A DNA stretch of 64,000 nucleotides, taken from positions 2,361,001-2,425,000 of the forward strand of contig NW_024105087.1 in the NCBI RefSeq assembly GCF_003945595.2, written 5' to 3'. Origin of the DNA: Pipra filicauda. Lineage: Eukaryota; Chordata; Aves; Passeriformes; Pipridae. Below, in pieces: positions 63,701 through 64,000 of this stretch. The stretch's first letter is position 1, and each line of letters opens with the position of its first letter. Both the position numbers and the translations under genes were made by a program. The notes beneath the pieces are model-generated. The model was not told where the DNA came from, did not search any database, and saw only the letters and a program-made list of their open reading frames with translations.

Positions 63701-64000
63701 GCAGACAATAAAATGAAAGTCAATAAACAGGTCAGCTTCTATCCAGCCCTGTGGGCATTCCTGCTTTTGTCTGGAGAAATCCTAAACCTCCAGTCATACG
63801 ACAAATGTTCTGGTAAAAAATAATGATGACAAGTTATGGAAAAAGATTGAAGAAGTGCTAAAAGAGTTTGAAAAACAGTCTTTGTCCTTGCAATAAAAAA
63901 TTGCAGATTGGTGACTGTGAAATGAAAAGGCAGCAGGTCTTTTTCATGTACCATGCACAGGGAGAGACAGAACCCAGCATCTGAGTCTGAAGCCTTCCTG
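60739..64000. other. Noncoding DNA right of the LTR, no gene recognised
   Basis: 60.74-61.33 kb is richer in G+C. It holds a 160-codon plus frame (60772-61254) of unknown type and an AATAAA at about 61317. Together these could be the 3' end of an unannotated transcript, but no exon family is recognised. From 61.4 kb to the end the DNA is AT-rich and unique, with an A14 run at 62348-62361, a TA tract at 63422-63436 and a T16 run at 63667-63682. Confidence 0.5.
63667..63682. repeat. T16 homopolymer
   Basis: Sixteen consecutive T in AT-rich DNA; a simple mononucleotide repeat with no retroposon attached. Confidence 0.88.

Noticed and set aside
1..64000. tRNA, snRNA, 5S, 7SK or Y-RNA genes, and CRISPR arrays
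   Set aside because: Looked for diagnostic words (such as the U6 5' end) and for regularly spaced direct repeats; found none.

Overview
The window reads as nuclear DNA from a bird: an AT-rich, CpG-poor stretch of intergenic or intronic sequence in which I recognise no protein-coding exon. The case for a bird rests on the repeats. There are several CR1 LINE 3' ends carrying the avian-type 3' sequence (GGTTGGAAGGGACCTT on one strand, CCATGGCAGGGGGTTGGAA and ATTCTATG octamer tails on the other). There is also one solo LTR of a type I recall from bird ERVL-like elements, starting TGTGCTGG and ending CCATGACA on its sense strand. There are no bacterial-style operons, ribosome-binding sites, CRISPR arrays or IS elements. 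The longest open frames are only 130-166 codons, overlap one another, and carry no family signature I know. I treat them as chance ORFs.

Layout. 1-10.6 kb is unique AT-rich DNA with short palindromes (1237-1256, 3588-3606, 4395-4448) and a weak spaced repeat near 6.1-6.3 kb. 10.6-11.7 kb holds two sense-oriented CR1 3' ends with a 20-bp tandem repeat between them. An older, diverged CR1 in antisense lies at about 15.9-16.25 kb. 16.3-40.5 kb is unique sequence interrupted by a CR1 tail (25.4 kb), two A/G tracts (17.4 and 31.8 kb), a 24-bp minisatellite (32.8 kb) and a possible regulatory cluster (37.2-37.3 kb). A 400-bp antisense CR1 sits at 40.5-40.9 kb, followed by a 24-T homopolymer (41.4 kb). 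41-57 kb is unique sequence with a 26-bp tandem duplication, a TA microsatellite and a pair of small hairpins in a GC-richer patch at 55.3 kb. A last CR1 tail lies at 57.06 kb. The clearest single feature is a 544-bp solo LTR at 60190-60733, inserted on the minus strand and bounded by perfect 5-bp target-site duplications.

No genes act together here, and I found no evidence of a new biological system. The items most worth checking are the exactly bounded solo LTR, the two age classes of CR1, a low-G hydrophobic frame at 26115-26279 that resembles mitochondrial ND genes only weakly, and a few hairpins and AT-rich candidate enhancers whose value depends on comparison with other birds.
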